Below are positions 13,201 through 33,978 of a DNA stretch of 64,000 bases, piece by piece. The stretch spans positions 2,524,194 to 2,588,193 of the forward strand of contig SSBO01000012.1 in the NCBI GenBank assembly GCA_005281725.1, written 5' to 3'. Source of the DNA: Wuchereria bancrofti. Lineage: Eukaryota; Nematoda; Chromadorea; Rhabditida; Onchocercidae. The notes beneath the pieces were generated by a model. The model saw only the letters and a list, made by a program, of their open reading frames with translations, had not been told where the DNA came from and searched no databases. Each line of letters opens with the position of its first letter. Position 1 is the stretch's first letter. Made by a program: the position numbers and the translations under genes.

Positions 13201-16200
13201 CTTCATCCTTCAATCTTTCTTCCTTCACTTTTTCTACAGCTTTACTGCCGCCATTAATACCATCTTCCTCTATATTACCAGTTCTACAAATTTAGCTATT
13301 ATAATGCGTTCTTTATAAGACATGCATAGGTCCGTGAAATTTTAACATAGCATAGAAACAGGTGTGAGGGAGAATGAGAAAGTATGGCTTAAAGCAAACT
13401 AACTTCAAAACTAAATGATTTACAAAACGATCCATTGAAAATCTTTCAGAAAAAATAGACAAAAACCGAAACAACCGCTTAGCTTTCGAAACAGCGACAG
13501 CAATGAAGGAAAAGTGCAATTACATAACATTTGCAATTATATGCAAATTTGTTAATATAAGCCGTTGGACGCGCCGTATTATTGATAATGGCAAGCAAAG
13601 CTCACAGAAGTCACGAATGCTCATTGTCTAATAACTATGAAGAATCATTGATCATCCGGTAAATAAAACACGAACCATTTAATTGGCATACGTTGCACAT
13701 ACCTATTTGCGAATTGTTGCGGTATCAATACTTCAGTCATTTGTAAATCAACACCGTCATTTACCCCTATGTTCACTGGCTGGTCATGTTTAAGTTTATC
13801 ATTATTGTCCTCCTGAAAAATAGTGTCATGTCAACTTCCTTTTCCAGCTATGATAGTTCAAGTTGAAGAAATAACTTGAAAAGTCTCCTTTAGTGTGACT
13901 GGGAAAATGGTAATTCATCTTACATCAGACAAACAATTTAGCACAAGAAACGAATATACAATTCTACTTTTTTTATTTTACTAATATGCAATATTTTGCT
14001 GTCACTTTATATTAAACAAAACCATCTAGAAATTCTAAATTTAAAAAAAGAAAGAAGAAAAACATGGAACTCTAAACTAATGCTCATAAAAAATGATTTA
14101 TATTGAAATTTTATAAGTTTTCACCTAAACTGCCTCTGATATCAAAAAAGAAAAAATTCGAAAACGTCGAAAAACATTACATAACCTTTTCGCAAACTGT
14201 TACGCCTTTTCCATCACTTTCGGAAAGAGTGTCAGAAAAATGAAGGTCTATAATAGGTTTCTCGTTCGCAACATTCTTTAAATCAATCTCATCTCGCTCT
14301 ATTTGACGGCTAAAATATATCAAGTAAGCACGTTCATAAAATATGCAGATAACTTTAAATGTTTCATAGAATAACAGCAACTTTCATCTTCAAGCTATCG
14401 AATTAACTCATAGAAACGATACTCACTGTTCAGAGGAACCTGGTCGTTTATACAGTGCTGAAAGAACGTCCTGTTGTTGGTTCCCTGATTTTTTCGCTGA
14501 AATAATTTGCAGAGTCCAAAGAAAAGACCAGTGAATTTTTGACAATTAAAGTATTTTTGCCATTCTTTAAGACTAATCCCACATTTGTAATCCTAGGTTA
14601 CTGTATGTTAATCGTAAGATACTGTCAGGTAAATAACAATGTAAAAACACAACAATCCTAGGAATGACTGGTAATATTTCAGACAGATTTCGGGAAATAT
14701 ACAATCCGTAGTCTGATTAAATTTTTATGATGAAATCAGCCGGTCCAAATTTTCACATTCCACAGCTCTAATGCCTCTTTACATAAAGATTTATGGGTGA
14801 TTCCTCAAGTGCAGTAAAAATTTGTATGAGTATATCGTTTCCTTTAAACCAATTGACTTTCAATTCATCCAACAAAAGTTCCGCAGCAATCATTAAGTAG
14901 TCAAGAAAAAAAAGCCAAAATAAAAGAAAAACATTAATTACATACCTTGACCATCATTTTCAGCGTCAGTTGAACAACTTGCACTCGTACTTGCCTTTTC
15001 ATTTGCATGAGATTTAATCGAGACCGGAATTGATTTACTTGTACTTGGATTTTCCTCCTGGAAAATTCCTTTTGTATAATGACTATGATAAACGAAAACT
15101 CGAGTCACATGTAGATATAATTAACATCACAAATGAAAATACGATAAACACTTTTGTCTTTAACCTTTTCTTTGTCACGAAGCTTTACTTTCTTCTCCTT
15201 AGTTCGGTCTTTATCTCGATCTTTATCTCTCTTCTTTTTCTTTTTCGTCTTTTCATTCACAACACTCTCCGGGTGTACCAAGGTTGATGGTGGCATGCCA
15301 AACATACCAATCGATCTCTGCAATCATCACCAGCTAAATAATCTAATTATTCTTAAGAATAACACAAGAAAAAGAAAAAGCTATACAAATTCTCTGCCTG
15401 CAAGAGGTACAACAAATTCAAAGATAACAGAAAATAACGCTAGACACGAGAACCATTGCTACCTGTGCGAAAGGTTTATCTGGAACATCCTTCTCTTTAG
15501 GACTTTCTGCTTTCACGTGATCATCGCAGTGCTTTGAACTACTAGCAGGCTGCAATATCGATAAATAAACGGATAAAGCTGCTCACAACATTTATATTCC
15601 GAAAAAAGTATCGTTAAATATATCTCACTTCATGAAGCGACCACTTTCTAGACTTTGTTCTATTAGAACAGCTTGCTACTGTACCCATCTTCTGCAAAGC
15701 TGCGATATTGGCACTACTTGAAATACCACTTGGTTCTTCAACCACTTTTTTGGATGGTAGTTTTTGAGGTCGCACAAATCCCAGTTCTTTAGCTGTCGAC
15801 CCACTAAAGTCAGGGAAGGAGATCTTCGCTTTTGCCACCCTTCCCCTGAAAAATGACATCCTATAATAAAAAAAAAACCCTTTATCTCATAATACAAATA
15901 AAAATGAACGTAAAATGAGTAAGAGTTTAATATTTACGCTTCACCTTTTGCAGACTCATAAACGATTCAAACAAAAATTTAGCATGCAGAAAATATAGCC
16001 ACTAAACAAATATGGTTTTTTACCATTAAGCGAAAAAAAAGGAACTTAATCCCAATTTTCTAAAGTTCAAGGACGAATGAATTTAAACCAAAAACTTCGC
16101 TCACCGAGATATAGATCTGTAATTTTTCGCTGACCCTCGTGTTGCACCTTTCACTGCTGAAACTTCGACTGGGCGAACTGTAAAATAATATACAAATTAA

Positions 16201-17228
16201 GAATCCATCAATGCGTGAAAAGTTACCTCAAAAAGCAAAGTTTCACCTCCCATATGACTGGAGCACCATTCTCGATGCATAGCAGGGAAATAACGAGGTA
16301 TATGTTCTGGTCGTTCTGCCAATTCTTTATCTGACACTGGTCCATACATACTGAGCAGGTTTGGCAAAGATTTCCTAACAGGGAAAAGTGGCACCTTAAA
16401 AATGAGAAAACTGTGAGAAATTATTTAAGATAAAATAAGATGAAGAAAAACAGCAATCCAATGATGAACTTACGTTGTTTTCAAAAGGATCACATTGGAC
16501 CTGCTTCATGAATGCGTGCAATTCCGCTGCACTGAACATCAGTTTTCCAAAAACCATATTTGCATCTTCAAAGATTGGAAATCGTCTACCAGCTAAAAAA
16601 AAAACAAAACATATTTCCAGGTCTTCAAATAAACGACAACAATTCATTTACTAAGTGTGATTACGATATATTATATTCATGAAGTCACCGTGTTCTGCGA
16701 ATAATTTTGAATCAACCCAAAGTTTCTCCATGTACCGTCTACAAACATCGGTTAGGATGTTTAGGACAGATTCGTGACATGTTGAAAAACCAATGTTATC
16801 CATCATCTTTACAACAGATCGTGTAAGGTAGTGCAAGGCATAATCCTCTGAGGCTTCAAGTGAACACGTTGCTTCCGTTGCAATACCTAAAATGAAACTC
16901 AAAGCTATTAATATTAAATGTTACGAAAGATTATTGAAAAAAAAATCATCATTAGTTTCATCAGAAAAAGCAAACAAACCTTGACTTAACAAAGTAGGCT
17001 TGTTTGTAGATATCCAACTCTGACTTTGTTGTTTTTCATCCGATCCCTAAAGACAAAAAATGTTCGCTCTTGCAATCAAATGTCATACCATCCAAATAAA
17101 GCTATTCCAGGTGGTTGACTTACCTCCTCCTGTGGCTGATCTTCAACGACTCTCGCACTGCTGTCCTCCATAGATGGTACAATCTCAGCAACATGGTGGT
17201 CTGTCTCCACAACATCTGTGATCGACAT
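6538..17228 (-). CDS. taf-3: TAF3, TFIID subunit 3 (histone fold + PHD finger)
   Basis: TAF3 pairs with TAF10 by a histone fold in TFIID and reads H3K4me3 through a PHD finger. The chosen start is ATG 17228 (MSITDVVETDHH); exon 1 is 17124-17228. Exons at about 16660-16890, 16468-16593 and 16240-16394 hold the histone fold (YALHYLTRSVVKMM, STCHESVLNILTDVCRRYME) and the TAF3-type sequel ending AERPEHIPRYFPAM. Smaller exons follow near 16.1, 15.8, 15.5, 15.2, 15.0, 14.45, 14.2, 13.75, 13.1, 12.5, 12.3, 12.1, 11.75 and 11.5 kb, many Lys/Glu/Asp-rich. A 1.45-kb exon at 7740-9194 is a charged KEK/KDK-rich linker. The last exons (about 7199-7297, 6744-6862, 6538-6668) give the PHD finger: WICPECSVAYVEG, DMVGCDACDNWFHWSCVGLL, then CQNCARKK. 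The Met and Trp of the methyl-lysine pocket are kept. Junctions between 11.4 and 9.2 kb are unresolved, so two genes cannot be fully excluded, but both ends match TAF3. Roughly 1,400 residues. Confidence 0.8.
8696..8773. repeat. 39-bp tandem duplication inside a TAF3 exon
   Basis: Two adjacent diverged copies of a 39-bp unit (gatccgg anchors at 8702 and 8741). On the minus strand they encode the 13-residue near-repeats LEEVLRKKPDQMY and LEEILKKKPDQVH. The unit is a multiple of three, so it keeps the TAF3 frame. It sits at the start of the charged linker. Confidence 0.75.
10172..10200. repeat. Poly-A tract (29 nt)
   Basis: An uninterrupted run of A on the + strand in the long unresolved TAF3 interval. 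It has no flanking target-site duplication or element body that would mark it as a retroelement tail. Confidence 0.9.
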
Positions 17229-18391
17229 AACGTGATACGTGATGGTTACTGGTATCACGCTCCACTTCAACAATGTTTCTCAAGGACAATAGCACTTCCA
17301 AAAGTCAAATTTATCAGGAACTTCCAAGTCTTAATAATGTGAACAGTGTAAATGTTCACCTCCTGTAAGAATATCCGTGAATCATGAACCGGTTGATGAA
17401 CATATCCTCACATTTCCTCCTCAGATTTATCCATCCGTCCAAACTTGCAAATCTTTCTGCGAAGTACCGAATCTTCTAAAGTTCCGAACAAGGAGGGTTG
17501 AAGCATACCACTGCGATGATTGCTATGAAAACGATGATCTCATATTGATCGTAGAGTAGTTGTAAAGGTCAAGTGGAGCTACTACCACACTTAATAAGGT
17601 TGACAGGAAGCCAAACTGGAAGTCGTCTCACAGTGTTCAAGAAATTCTGGTTTTACTAATGTCGCACGATGAACAGCATGACTCTACCTAAATAAAGTTT
17701 ATAAAACAGGCTCTCTTCTACTTACGTAGATCTATAGTTTTCCACAAACGTAGCTGAACTTATGATTACACTCGCAACATACATATCTTTCCCCGATTGT
17801 CAAATATATTACAACGGAATTCGGAACTGGACACTTATTCTATGTTCATCACAAAGCTTTTCCTTTGACTGATGCTCATTTCATGCTTTTTTTGGGGGCA
17901 GGAAGGTATTATGTACTTTCTTACTGGCTGACTCACACATTATACCTTCAGTCAGTGCGTGATCCACTTAACAACTTTACTACCGTATCTTTCTTGCAGC
18001 ATGTATTTGAATTAGCCATTTCCTTTGTTTATTATTTCCCTTGGGAAACGTTTAATACTTGCCTTACTTTCCCATTAAAATATTTACACACGCTTGTAGT
18101 TCCCTCCGTCCCTTACTCCTTCCCACACGACTAAACATAGCGGTTGACATTACAACATACAATGCAGTATCAACTAGCGATGGAGATGCAGTAGTGGCCA
18201 GAATATCTTGTCTGTTGCGCAAACTTAAATCCACTGTAAAAAATGGCATCGGTCACATCACTGCATCATCCACATCATTTTATATTAATAACAATAATTG
18301 AATTGTACTAGTTAACATCGGTGGTGTTAATTTTCAAAAAGTATTGAGATTACGAATTGTAAGTCTATTTCATAATGCACAAATGATATAA

Positions 18392-23966
<5,575 letters not shown>

Positions 23967-26900
23967 TTAAAATTCTCATAAAACGTCGCGGCTTTCTTCT
24001 TCCGTCTAAAACATGACAAAGCATTATGGAAAAGATATCGGAATTTTTTGCGGCATTAAGTGAATATGCAACGTTGTTTTAATGAATTAGTATATGCAGA
24101 TGCGTTCATGTACCTACCACTGCTTCCAACTATATTGATCATGCTACTTAAAAATTCCATAAATCATTTATCTATCCATTAAATAAGCTAATATCTTCAA
24201 TGACATCTGGGGAATTAGTTTAAGTACGGATTATTTCCTAGCTGCCAAAAATTTCAACTACTTTTTGCTCCTCCAAGGAATTACAATTACCAAATATTTA
24301 TCCCATAGTTTGTTTTATCTAGAGCCAATATTTCGTGAGTAAAAAAAATCAACGAAATAATAGTGGTTGGAACACACTTACAAAAGACATCTATCTGTTC
24401 AATGGTCTTTCAAATACTATGTAAACAAGAGAAAACGAGAGATCAATTCTTGATCAGAAAGCCATCACAACTCCCTTTAGCTTTGAACTGATAGGCTTCT
24501 CGAGCTTCTAACATCAGCTGTGAGCAAAAAAGTTTGACGATTCACTTTCTAAAGTTCCGCATTCAGCTATTTGCTAAGAGAACGCATTTGCAGAAGAAAT
24601 ACAGAGATTATAATTGATATGACTTATAAAAGGAAAAGAAGCGGAATTTAAAAAATGTCATCTTACTACTGACATATTAAAATTTTTGTGACTTGCTCAA
24701 GTTAAATTTTTAAAAATGCCTATTACTGAAGTTGAATAATTATAATGCAAAAGAAGAATAATTTATGTTGTTATAATAAAATGCGCTTATCACGAACGAC
24801 AAACTTTGCAGATCGTTTAATATAGATAAAATGGCAATACTGCTTATCATTAATGACACAGAGGGAAGAAATAGAAATTGTTGGTCACGGAACTCATTGG
24901 TAACAGATAATATAGTTGTTACAGAAAGATGATTATCGATTACAACCTTATCCAGTGTGTATAGCAAATGTTAAATGTAACAAACCTAATTTATTAAACT
25001 CTGTCAAAGGCTGACTTTCGAAATTCGGAAACTTCGCATATCCTTCAACAACAGCAACAGCATTTCCAGGAAAATAGTCTTCCAAACATTATAACAAAGA
25101 TGTAATTGAAGAAAATCACATAACTACTGCTGCATGTTTGCTTTCCAATGCCAAATAATCGGAATCGGTGATAGCTATTTTATCGGGCAGTTTATAAATA
25201 TGAATTTAGCATTTGAAATTATGGATCTTTTTCAACTTCAACTATGATATAGTAAGTAATGCTGATAATGTTGGTCATCCATATATATATATATATATAA
25301 TAATTACTGTCTGGGTCTTAAATTCATTAATAATTGAATGTTATCTTTCTTATATAGAGAATATTTTAAAGTTCAAAGATGTTTTTAGTGAAAGGGAACC
25401 ATTTGCTATAAAATGTGAACTGAATGCTTAGTGTGAATAGTAAAAACACATTTAATTAAACTATTTTCATTTGTTCATTTTAAAATAATCTGATTCGATT
25501 CAATCCTTTTCTCCATTAGTGCATGTTATTTATAAGATTATCATGAAACAATAATCAGAAGTATCAAAAAAGTTATCTGCAGGATGATGTACCCATGTTT
25601 TAAGTGTTGAAAAGGAACTGTGATAAGAAATAGTCCGGTAAACTAAACCAAGCAGCAATGATAAAGTATGAAAAATGAACCCCGTTAGGGACATTATCTA
25701 TTGGTCAGTTTTGAATTACATTAAATAAGCTAAATAATGGTATCCAAATTGTTTGTGAAATCAAACAAAATACGTAAGAAGTATATCATTTTAAAATGTT
25801 GCTTTTTAAGTACAATTAAAAGAAAATGCGATCGTTGATGCTAGTAAAACCAAACAGTAATAATATGATAATGAATTATATGCTGCCGTTACCAGTGTTT
25901 TGTTACGAACAGCACCATTTTGCTTAATCAGCATTCTGCTTCAGCCTTTTCTCCAGTCACCTGAAGAAAATTTAATTATCTGTGGAATGATGTATTCATG
26001 TTTAGTTAAATTGAGGCTTATGTTGTCATATCATTGCAGTTGCAAAGTAACTCTGAATTTTTCCGAATTTGACATCAGCAAGAACAAATTACTGAAAAAG
26101 ATCGCGAGCAAATGATCAACTGGAAATAAAGTTTTATTTAATTATAGAGCCATCCTTTTAAATAAATTATTTTAAATTTCAATTCCTAAACAATTTAAAT
26201 TCCTAAGTTACTCATTTTTTTAGTTAGGAGGACAGAGTTAGGAGGTTTATGCTTACAAGAATTCTTCTACAAGTTCGAGGAATTCACATATTTAGAAAGT
26301 TCAAAAACTGAATTGTCTCAAAAATCTACAAGTTTTTTTTTCGTGTTTACGTTTGGTTGCGTTAGGATAATATTACTCATTTTTAGTTCATTTAATAGTA
26401 ACTTACTGTTCATTATAGTTTTTTAAGTGTAATGTACCAAACAAAAGGGATCTGGATGCTTTTTTGGGTAAAAATCACTTTGAGCTTTTCAAATTTTATT
26501 ACTAAATTGATTGACAAAAATTCTAAACCACTACTCTCATTAACATCCGGGCAAAAGATTTTTCAGGAAGTCAACTAGAATAATGATTATAGTTGTTGAA
26601 GGGGACAACAATTAACCAAGAGTGTAATCAAAAGACAGCACACACTTTGCTAAAAAATATTATCTAAGCATGCAAGTTTTGAATTTTTCTTAAAATTTTA
26701 CTTTATTTTGAAATTGATTAAGGTCGAATCAAAATTAAAAGAATTTGCGGTAATATCAAATATTGATACTTAATGGATACTTAAAAGCTACTGACTTCTT
26801 TAAGTTACCATCGTTGATCATTACATGGACTTAAACAGATGGAGATCATAACCTCTGATGTTCAAAGGCTAGTCGAGACTCAATCAAAATGCTCATTTTC

Positions 26901-27746
26901 TTTGCATATATAATTCATTCAGAAGACATCAAGTTGGAAGGATAGACAAAAGCATAAAACGTATGCTTTCCAACTATAAAACGGCTCACTATTGGGCAGA
27001 ATTTACTGAATGATAGCATCATGATAGTCTATCTCTATGCATCCACTTTTTTTATTGGAAAATGTCATCAGTATATCTTTAATAATATCCATGACTGATT
27101 AATGGAATGTGATGTTGCTTGATGTTAATTTTTTCTTCTGTTTTCTGCACATAATGACAGGAAAAATATTTGGTTAAGTAACCACTACTGCGAAAACGGA
27201 AATAATACAAATCAAGTTTAAACCGTTGTTTCACAAATTTATCGAGCACAGTATAATTACTAGATTCTGGTAATAAATATCACTAGCGACGGTTGGCAAA
27301 AAAGAAAATATGAGAAATTAAAAAAAAAAATTTATGTTGCAGATGGTAGTTTAAAAATGGATCATCATATTTACACAATAAAATTATTTTATAATTAATA
27401 TTTTTTGAAGCCAATCCATAACAATTATCATAGAATATTACTAGAAAATCACTAATTTTCCATTGATAAATTTTAAAAATACGAATGAAGTATGGACTTG
27501 CAAATGAGACTTTTAAAGGAATTGGATGATTCTACAAAATAATGTACAAAAAAAATATTTAGAATGATCACTATAAAATGTAAATAAAGATTTTAATTGC
27601 TCACTGTTCTTGTAATCACATATTTCTTCGACATCGATGGTTTGTTGTCAAAGCCAGCATCAGGGATAGTAGAGGTAGTTAAATCTAGAATTAAAACATT
27701 CCGAAAAGTCATCATGATCATTTTACCAAATCTATTAACGTCCAAT
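23967..27746. other. Long gene-poor stretch
   Basis: Very AT-rich sequence with no recognised gene. It holds an AT dinucleotide run at about 25281-25299. A 31-codon open segment on the minus strand at about 24988-25082 (NAVAVVEGYAKFPNF) looks protein-like, but it has a stop just upstream and no convincing acceptor. It could be a stray exon or chance. Promoter sequence of the glucosidase gene is expected in the left part. Confidence 0.4.
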
Positions 27747-28988
27747 TTAGTCTATAAAGAGAATAGATTTAAAAGGAAGAGCTAACCGGCCAAGAACATG
27801 TGGCAGACTTGCAATAATATGTCCATAATTACTTATATTATTGTAGATTTCAAAAACAGGAGCTGCTACCAATGCATTGTTCTTCGCAATTGTGAATGTT
27901 GTTTGCTCAGGAAGCTCCACGACGAATACTTTTATCATCTCTTTTGGTTTAGTGATATGTGAAGGAATATAAGGATACTAAACAGTTTTAATCACAGCAT
28001 CATTTTCTCAAAATCTTTCTCTTTATCAAAAAGAGTCTTAAAATTAGATGGCTCTAACATCCTCACTATTGAACTATAACATTGGTCCTCAATTTAAGGA
28101 AAGAAACAAGATCAGCAAGTGGACAAATGTAAATTTTATTTTACACTTCATTTACTGTCATTTTATGATACAAGTACTTGGGAAGTGACCTACAATGGAT
28201 GCTTCAAAATTGGGACGCCACCATTTTGCGGCAACATGTTGTATTTGGCAAACTGCTTCTGCAGTATCTTTAAATCCCATAACCTGGAAAAGTAGATAAC
28301 ATCTACCACCGTGTACTAGAGCTTTAATAAAAGGTAAACTTAATTGTACCTCAGCCATCAGTCGTTTCATTCCATCGATTTCATCTTCACTGTTATACAG
28401 TGTCACCTCCGGCCTACAAGTAAATGCACTATATGTGAATCACATTGCATTAATTTTTTTTTCAGGTGCTTAGTTGTACCTAAGTCATCAGTCGGCAGTT
28501 AATTTGTTGAACTCAAAGTCTGTGTACTGTTGTAGGAAAAAGCAAAACATACAATTTTGACGACTGTATCTGACCAATTCCATTTTTTAAAAGCAACACG
28601 TGAATGATGGAATTTTGATGACCTAGTAGAACACCTTGCACCGTGCGAATCATACCATTATTTTCATATTGTTGTCGCAGTTTCAAAGATTGCTTATAAT
28701 CGAATATTCGTGGAGGATCCTCATAATCATTGTTTTGTACAGAGTAATTAGTCAAAGGATACCTAGATGGACATATGTATCGCTATAGAATCCTGCTATC
28801 AGTATTATTTTACGCAAAACGGAAATTCATTGAAAAGATCAGTACAAAACCGTAATTTTATCCAATAGGATAATAGGACTGGTAGAGTTCCTGTTGTCAA
28901 CTTACAATCTAATAACGTTACTCATGCATCGGCGTTCATTTTTTTCACTAGACACCGTTGAAAATTTAGACCCTGTCACTGTAATCAT
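27747..28988 (-). CDS. Divergent NUDT21 / CFIm25-like Nudix protein
   Basis: Five exons stay in phase: 28906-28988, 28553-28762, 28350-28413, 28194-28283 and 27747-27977. They give 225 residues, against 227 for human CFIm25, the UGUA-reading subunit of cleavage factor Im in mRNA 3' processing. Collinear matches include NVIRLYPLTNYS, GMIRTVQGVLLGHQ, HVLLLKNG, SEDEIDGMKRLMAE, AAKWWRPNFEAS, YPYIPSHITKPKE and NNALVAAPVFEIYNN. It is strikingly changed where the family is most constant. The KLPGGE start of the Nudix helix is KLPEVT. Positions matching human Glu55, Arg63, Phe103 and Phe104 (UGUA contacts) read Pro, Gln and Ser-Ser in my hand alignment. The frame is intact with good splice sites, so it is not an obvious pseudogene. 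It is probably a paralogue or a fast-evolving copy. The start ATG 28988 is the first in frame with exon 1. Confidence 0.8.
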
Positions 28989-29942
28989 TATAAGGCATTC
29001 AAAGGAAGCTATAGCAACCACGACGACGTCGCGATAATTCAGATAACTGTTGTAGAAAATGAAAATAAACTTTTTATACCAATTAAATTAAAAATAATGC
29101 CAGAAGTTATTTGCATAATTTATTAGCCTATGCCCTCTAATGAATAAATTTGAAATTATAGTGTTTTAGAAATCACAGGATTCTGTTAAAATTTTGATCA
29201 ATGAAATAGAAGAATTTGAGCTTTCTCGACAATATAATTCGAAAATAATGAAGAAAGAAGTGGACATAAGAATAATTTTTTATCTAATATAACTTCAAAA
29301 ATCATAAAGTGAATACATTTCGAAAGCAGACATGAAACTTACATCCCGTTTAAATATATGATAATTGATAACTGATGCAAGCCAATACAAATTTCAATAC
29401 TAAGAAAGTGTCAAAATTCAACATAGACGAGCAGCGGCATATTTTTATTTTTATTAGGTTTGGCCAAGCAACCGTCATCTTTGCGCTGCTTACAACTCGA
29501 CAGATATCATTTCTTGCCAGTTGCTAACAAGTTAGAGGTTATATAATCCATAGCTCATTTGAATGTAAAGACATTGTTTGCTTTACTCAATTCATCAGGT
29601 ATGTGCGACAGAACAACTGTGTTTTGAAAGTTTTTAGGAAAATTTTCCTAGTCGGAAATTCTTAGCTGTGTCATTTACTATCACAGAATAACAATGAGCA
29701 TATGTGACAAAGATGTCTGTACGTTTCAATCTTGACTCTCTTTGATATCTTTGGATTCATATCAATTCGTTAATGAATGGAGTGCTTCAGTAATTGATGT
29801 ACGCTTTTCCAGAATGTTGGAAAATCATCAGATTACGTAAGTATATCCCTGTCCCTTCTCTTCCCACTTACAAATCAGTCTCTCCTTCATTGCCGATTTG
29901 CTACAACACAATTTTTAAACTGCAAACGATTGCTAAATCATT

Positions 29943-30152
29943 TTATGAAAAATCTGTATGAAAAATCACGAAATAGTTCAGAATTCTTGCAGTTTTCTCA
30001 TTTTTAGAGCCAAAAATGCGAGCATGACTCAACTTCACCTCAACACGCATTTGATTAAGCAATCTGATAAATTCAAGATGCTGGACCTCAGAATAACGAC
30101 ATCCTAACAGTCCAATACAATCATCTCCAGCACTCGGCCCACACTCTTCCAT
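29943..30152 (-). CDS. Possible short ORF or exon, unknown
   Basis: A frame open from about 30294 to the TAA at 29943, unusually long and less AT-rich than its surroundings. The only in-frame ATG is at 30152 (MEECGPSAGDDCIGLLGCRY), giving 69 residues. The upstream open part (FHVPVILRSPRPVAKYW) has no start. It lies between the divergent NUDT21-like and MFSD11-like genes. It could be an exon of an unfound gene, a uORF-like segment or promoter sequence that happens to be open. I do not recognise it. Confidence 0.2.
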   Translation of the reverse strand: MEECGPSAGDDCIGLLGCRYSEVQHLEFIRLLNQMRVEVKLSHARIFGSKNEKTARILNYFVIFHTDFS

Positions 30153-30275
30153 TCCATAAGCAGGCAGCTGCACTGCTAATTCGGCCGTCCAATACTTTGC
30201 GACTGGACGTGGGGACCTTAAGATAACAGGGACGTGAAATTCAAGGTGTGTTGTATTGGTAGGTTTCGAAATTAG

Positions 30276-33978
<3,703 letters not shown>

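Noticed and set aside
24988..25082. Open minus-strand segment as a 5' exon of the glucosidase gene
   Set aside because: The glucosidase already has a start with signal peptide at 23966, and this segment has a stop just upstream and no good acceptor.
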